Below are positions 63,166 through 64,000 of a stretch of 64,000 bases of DNA, in pieces (position 1 is the stretch's first letter; every line of letters begins with the position of its first letter). The notes under the pieces were generated by a model. It was not told the DNA's origin. It was given only the letters and a program-made list of their open reading frames with translations, and ran no database searches. Both the position numbers and the translations under genes were made by a program. The stretch is from GCA-002733465 sp965230525 (GTDB lineage Bacteria; Pseudomonadota; Gammaproteobacteria; Enterobacterales; Kangiellaceae). Location: the NCBI GenBank assembly GCA_965230525.1, contig OZ246008.1:3038001-3102000 (forward strand), read 5' to 3'.

Positions 63166-63795
63166 GTGAAAGTCAGTAAAAGTATAGGAATTGTTTTAAT
63201 ACTTTGTTTTAGCATTGCTGCCGATGTTTTTGCAGAGGAAAGTAGCCAAGGGCAACCGGGCGAAGTATTTATTCTCGATAGACCACTTATTCCAACCGGA
63301 TATGGTTTAACCAAATTGATGAACAAAGATTATTATTTGGGGCGTTTTTCCATCGATAAATCCGCAATTTATCGAACCGCTGAAGATCTCGTTTTTATTG
63401 ATGCTGCTCGCCAAATGGAGTTTAAGTTTTTAACCGAACGTAAGATTTCGGGTGCAACTTTTGCTAGAAATCTTTTAGCGTCCATGAAAATCAATAACGA
63501 AAAAGCTGCTCTTGCAGACAATATGGATAAAATTAAGCGATTCAAACGGTTTTTTAATCGACCAATCACTAAGGGTGATGTACTTCGATTCGATTATCAT
63601 ATGGATTTTGGAACCCGCGTCTACTTGAATAATCGTTTATTGGGCGAAATTTCGGATTCTCGAGAGTTTTATCGGTTTGTCCTGAATACTTGGCTTGGTG
63701 ATCGTCCACCTTCTTCAACATTTAAGCTTGGCATATTGGGACAAAATGGTGACCAGTACGCGATAGCCCTTCAGCAGCAATATGAAGGTATGTAG
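63166..63795 (+). CDS. Stand-alone chalcone-isomerase-like periplasmic protein
   Basis: A 209-residue protein starting with GTG (AGAGGT about 10 bases upstream). The signal peptide is VSKSIGIVLILCFSIAADVF plus A, cut near residue 23. The body matches the N-terminal domain of the divergent TonB fusion: LTKLMNKDYYLGRFSIDKSA, FDYHMDFGTRVYLNNRLLGE, RFVLNTWLGDRPPSSTFKLG. The shared pattern is GT-[KR]-VYLN followed by LN-x-W-[IL]-G-xx-PP and FK-x-GI-x-G. It is therefore a paralogue without linker or TonB domain. Function is unknown; a ligand- or fatty-acid-binding role is only a guess from the fold. Confidence 0.85.
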   Translation: MKVSKSIGIVLILCFSIAADVFAEESSQGQPGEVFILDRPLIPTGYGLTKLMNKDYYLGRFSIDKSAIYRTAEDLVFIDAARQMEFKFLTERKISGATFARNLLASMKINNEKAALADNMDKIKRFKRFFNRPITKGDVLRFDYHMDFGTRVYLNNRLLGEISDSREFYRFVLNTWLGDRPPSSTFKLGILGQNGDQYAIALQQQYEGM

Positions 63796-63890
63796 CTGTT
63801 TTATTTAATAATAGTTTGATTCAATTAGTTCGATATATATCCTAAATTTGGCATTCCGAATAATAGCGTGTATCTTCCCAACTTTAACGC

Positions 63891-63918
63891 AGCCTTCTAA
63901 TTAGAGGGCTTATCTTTT
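63891..63918 (+). terminator. Possible terminator of the chalcone-isomerase-like gene
   Basis: AGCCTTCTAA (63891-63900) pairs with TTAGAGGGCT (63901-63910) with one G-T pair, followed by TATCTTTT. It could alternatively be a leader hairpin of the next gene. Confidence 0.45.
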
Positions 63919-63947
63919 ACTAAAAATTAATATTGGGAGACAGACAC

Positions 63948-64000
63948 ATGGGCGTATTAGTTGGACGCGAAGCACCAGATTTCACTGCCGCGGCGGTCTT
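63948..64000 (+). CDS. Peroxiredoxin, AhpC/TSA family (3' end outside window)
   Basis: Only 17 complete codons are visible: MGVLVGREAPDFTAAAV. This is the typical start of typical 2-Cys peroxiredoxins, where V-G-x-x-A-P-D-F opens the thioredoxin fold. A GGGAGA ribosome site lies 7 bases before the ATG. The peroxidatic cysteine is outside the window, so the subclass is open. Confidence 0.8.
   Translation, partial: MGVLVGREAPDFTAAAV

Overview
The window looks like the chromosome of a marine-type gammaproteobacterium with moderately low GC. The basis is gene content and order: ClpA-InfA-Bpt-Aat, TrxB, Lrp-FtsK-LolA-RarA-CrcB-SerS, tRNA-Ser/YccA/TusE, MetJ and DapA-BamC all match gammaproteobacterial neighbourhoods. 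A peptide- and amino-acid-consuming lineage near Kangiella/Aliikangiella would fit (leucine catabolism, secreted M28, S8 and M61 peptidases), but the genus is inference. I see no prophage, insertion sequence, CRISPR array or rRNA operon. Almost all sequence is coding.

Layout. 1-4126: the end of clpA, then (minus strand) infA, bpt and aat, together forming most of a bacterial N-degron module. 4257-15546: a complete minus-strand leucine/isovalerate (liu) operon from the MerR regulator LiuR to HMG-CoA lyase and a CoA-transferase, with a LiuR-type palindrome in its promoter. 15742-24873: adk, a Tat-exported solute-binding protein translationally coupled to a hybrid histidine kinase, glutathione peroxidase plus slyX, an M28 peptidase with an enoyl-CoA hydratase, and a DASS carrier. 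25030-28836: a PilZ protein, trxB, a DUF2058 protein and alanine dehydrogenase. 29045-36157: lrp-ftsK-lolA-rarA-crcB-serS. 36249-39683: a lone mlaC, tusDCB-tusE, yccA and tRNA-Ser(UGA).

39819-46986: a DUF2164 gene, then a methionine regulon: metX-metB facing a short metJ, and metH downstream, with MetJ-box arrays before metX/metJ and before metH. 47061-47930: three overlapping small genes (CPXCG zinc-ribbon protein, a 42-residue membrane peptide, a lipoprotein). 48069-53433: an S8 protease, an M61 peptidase and xthA. 53597-58183: MoxR-DUF58-transglutaminase operon and miaE. 58392-61193: dapA-bamC-MBL hydrolase. 61251-64000: a chalcone-isomerase-like/TonB fusion diverging from a stand-alone chalcone-isomerase-like paralogue, then the start of a peroxiredoxin gene.

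How the genes work together: LiuA, LiuB/LiuD, LiuC, LiuE, the CoA-transferase and the thiolase form a complete route from isovaleryl-CoA to acetyl-CoA. MetX, MetB and MetH cover homoserine to methionine apart from the cystathionine lyase step, under MetJ. TusB/C/D/E relay sulfur for tRNA 2-thiolation. Most of the window is ordinary. The least explained parts are the chalcone-isomerase-like/TonB pair, the binding protein/kinase pair, the C-terminally short MetJ and the small overlapping operon at 47 kb.
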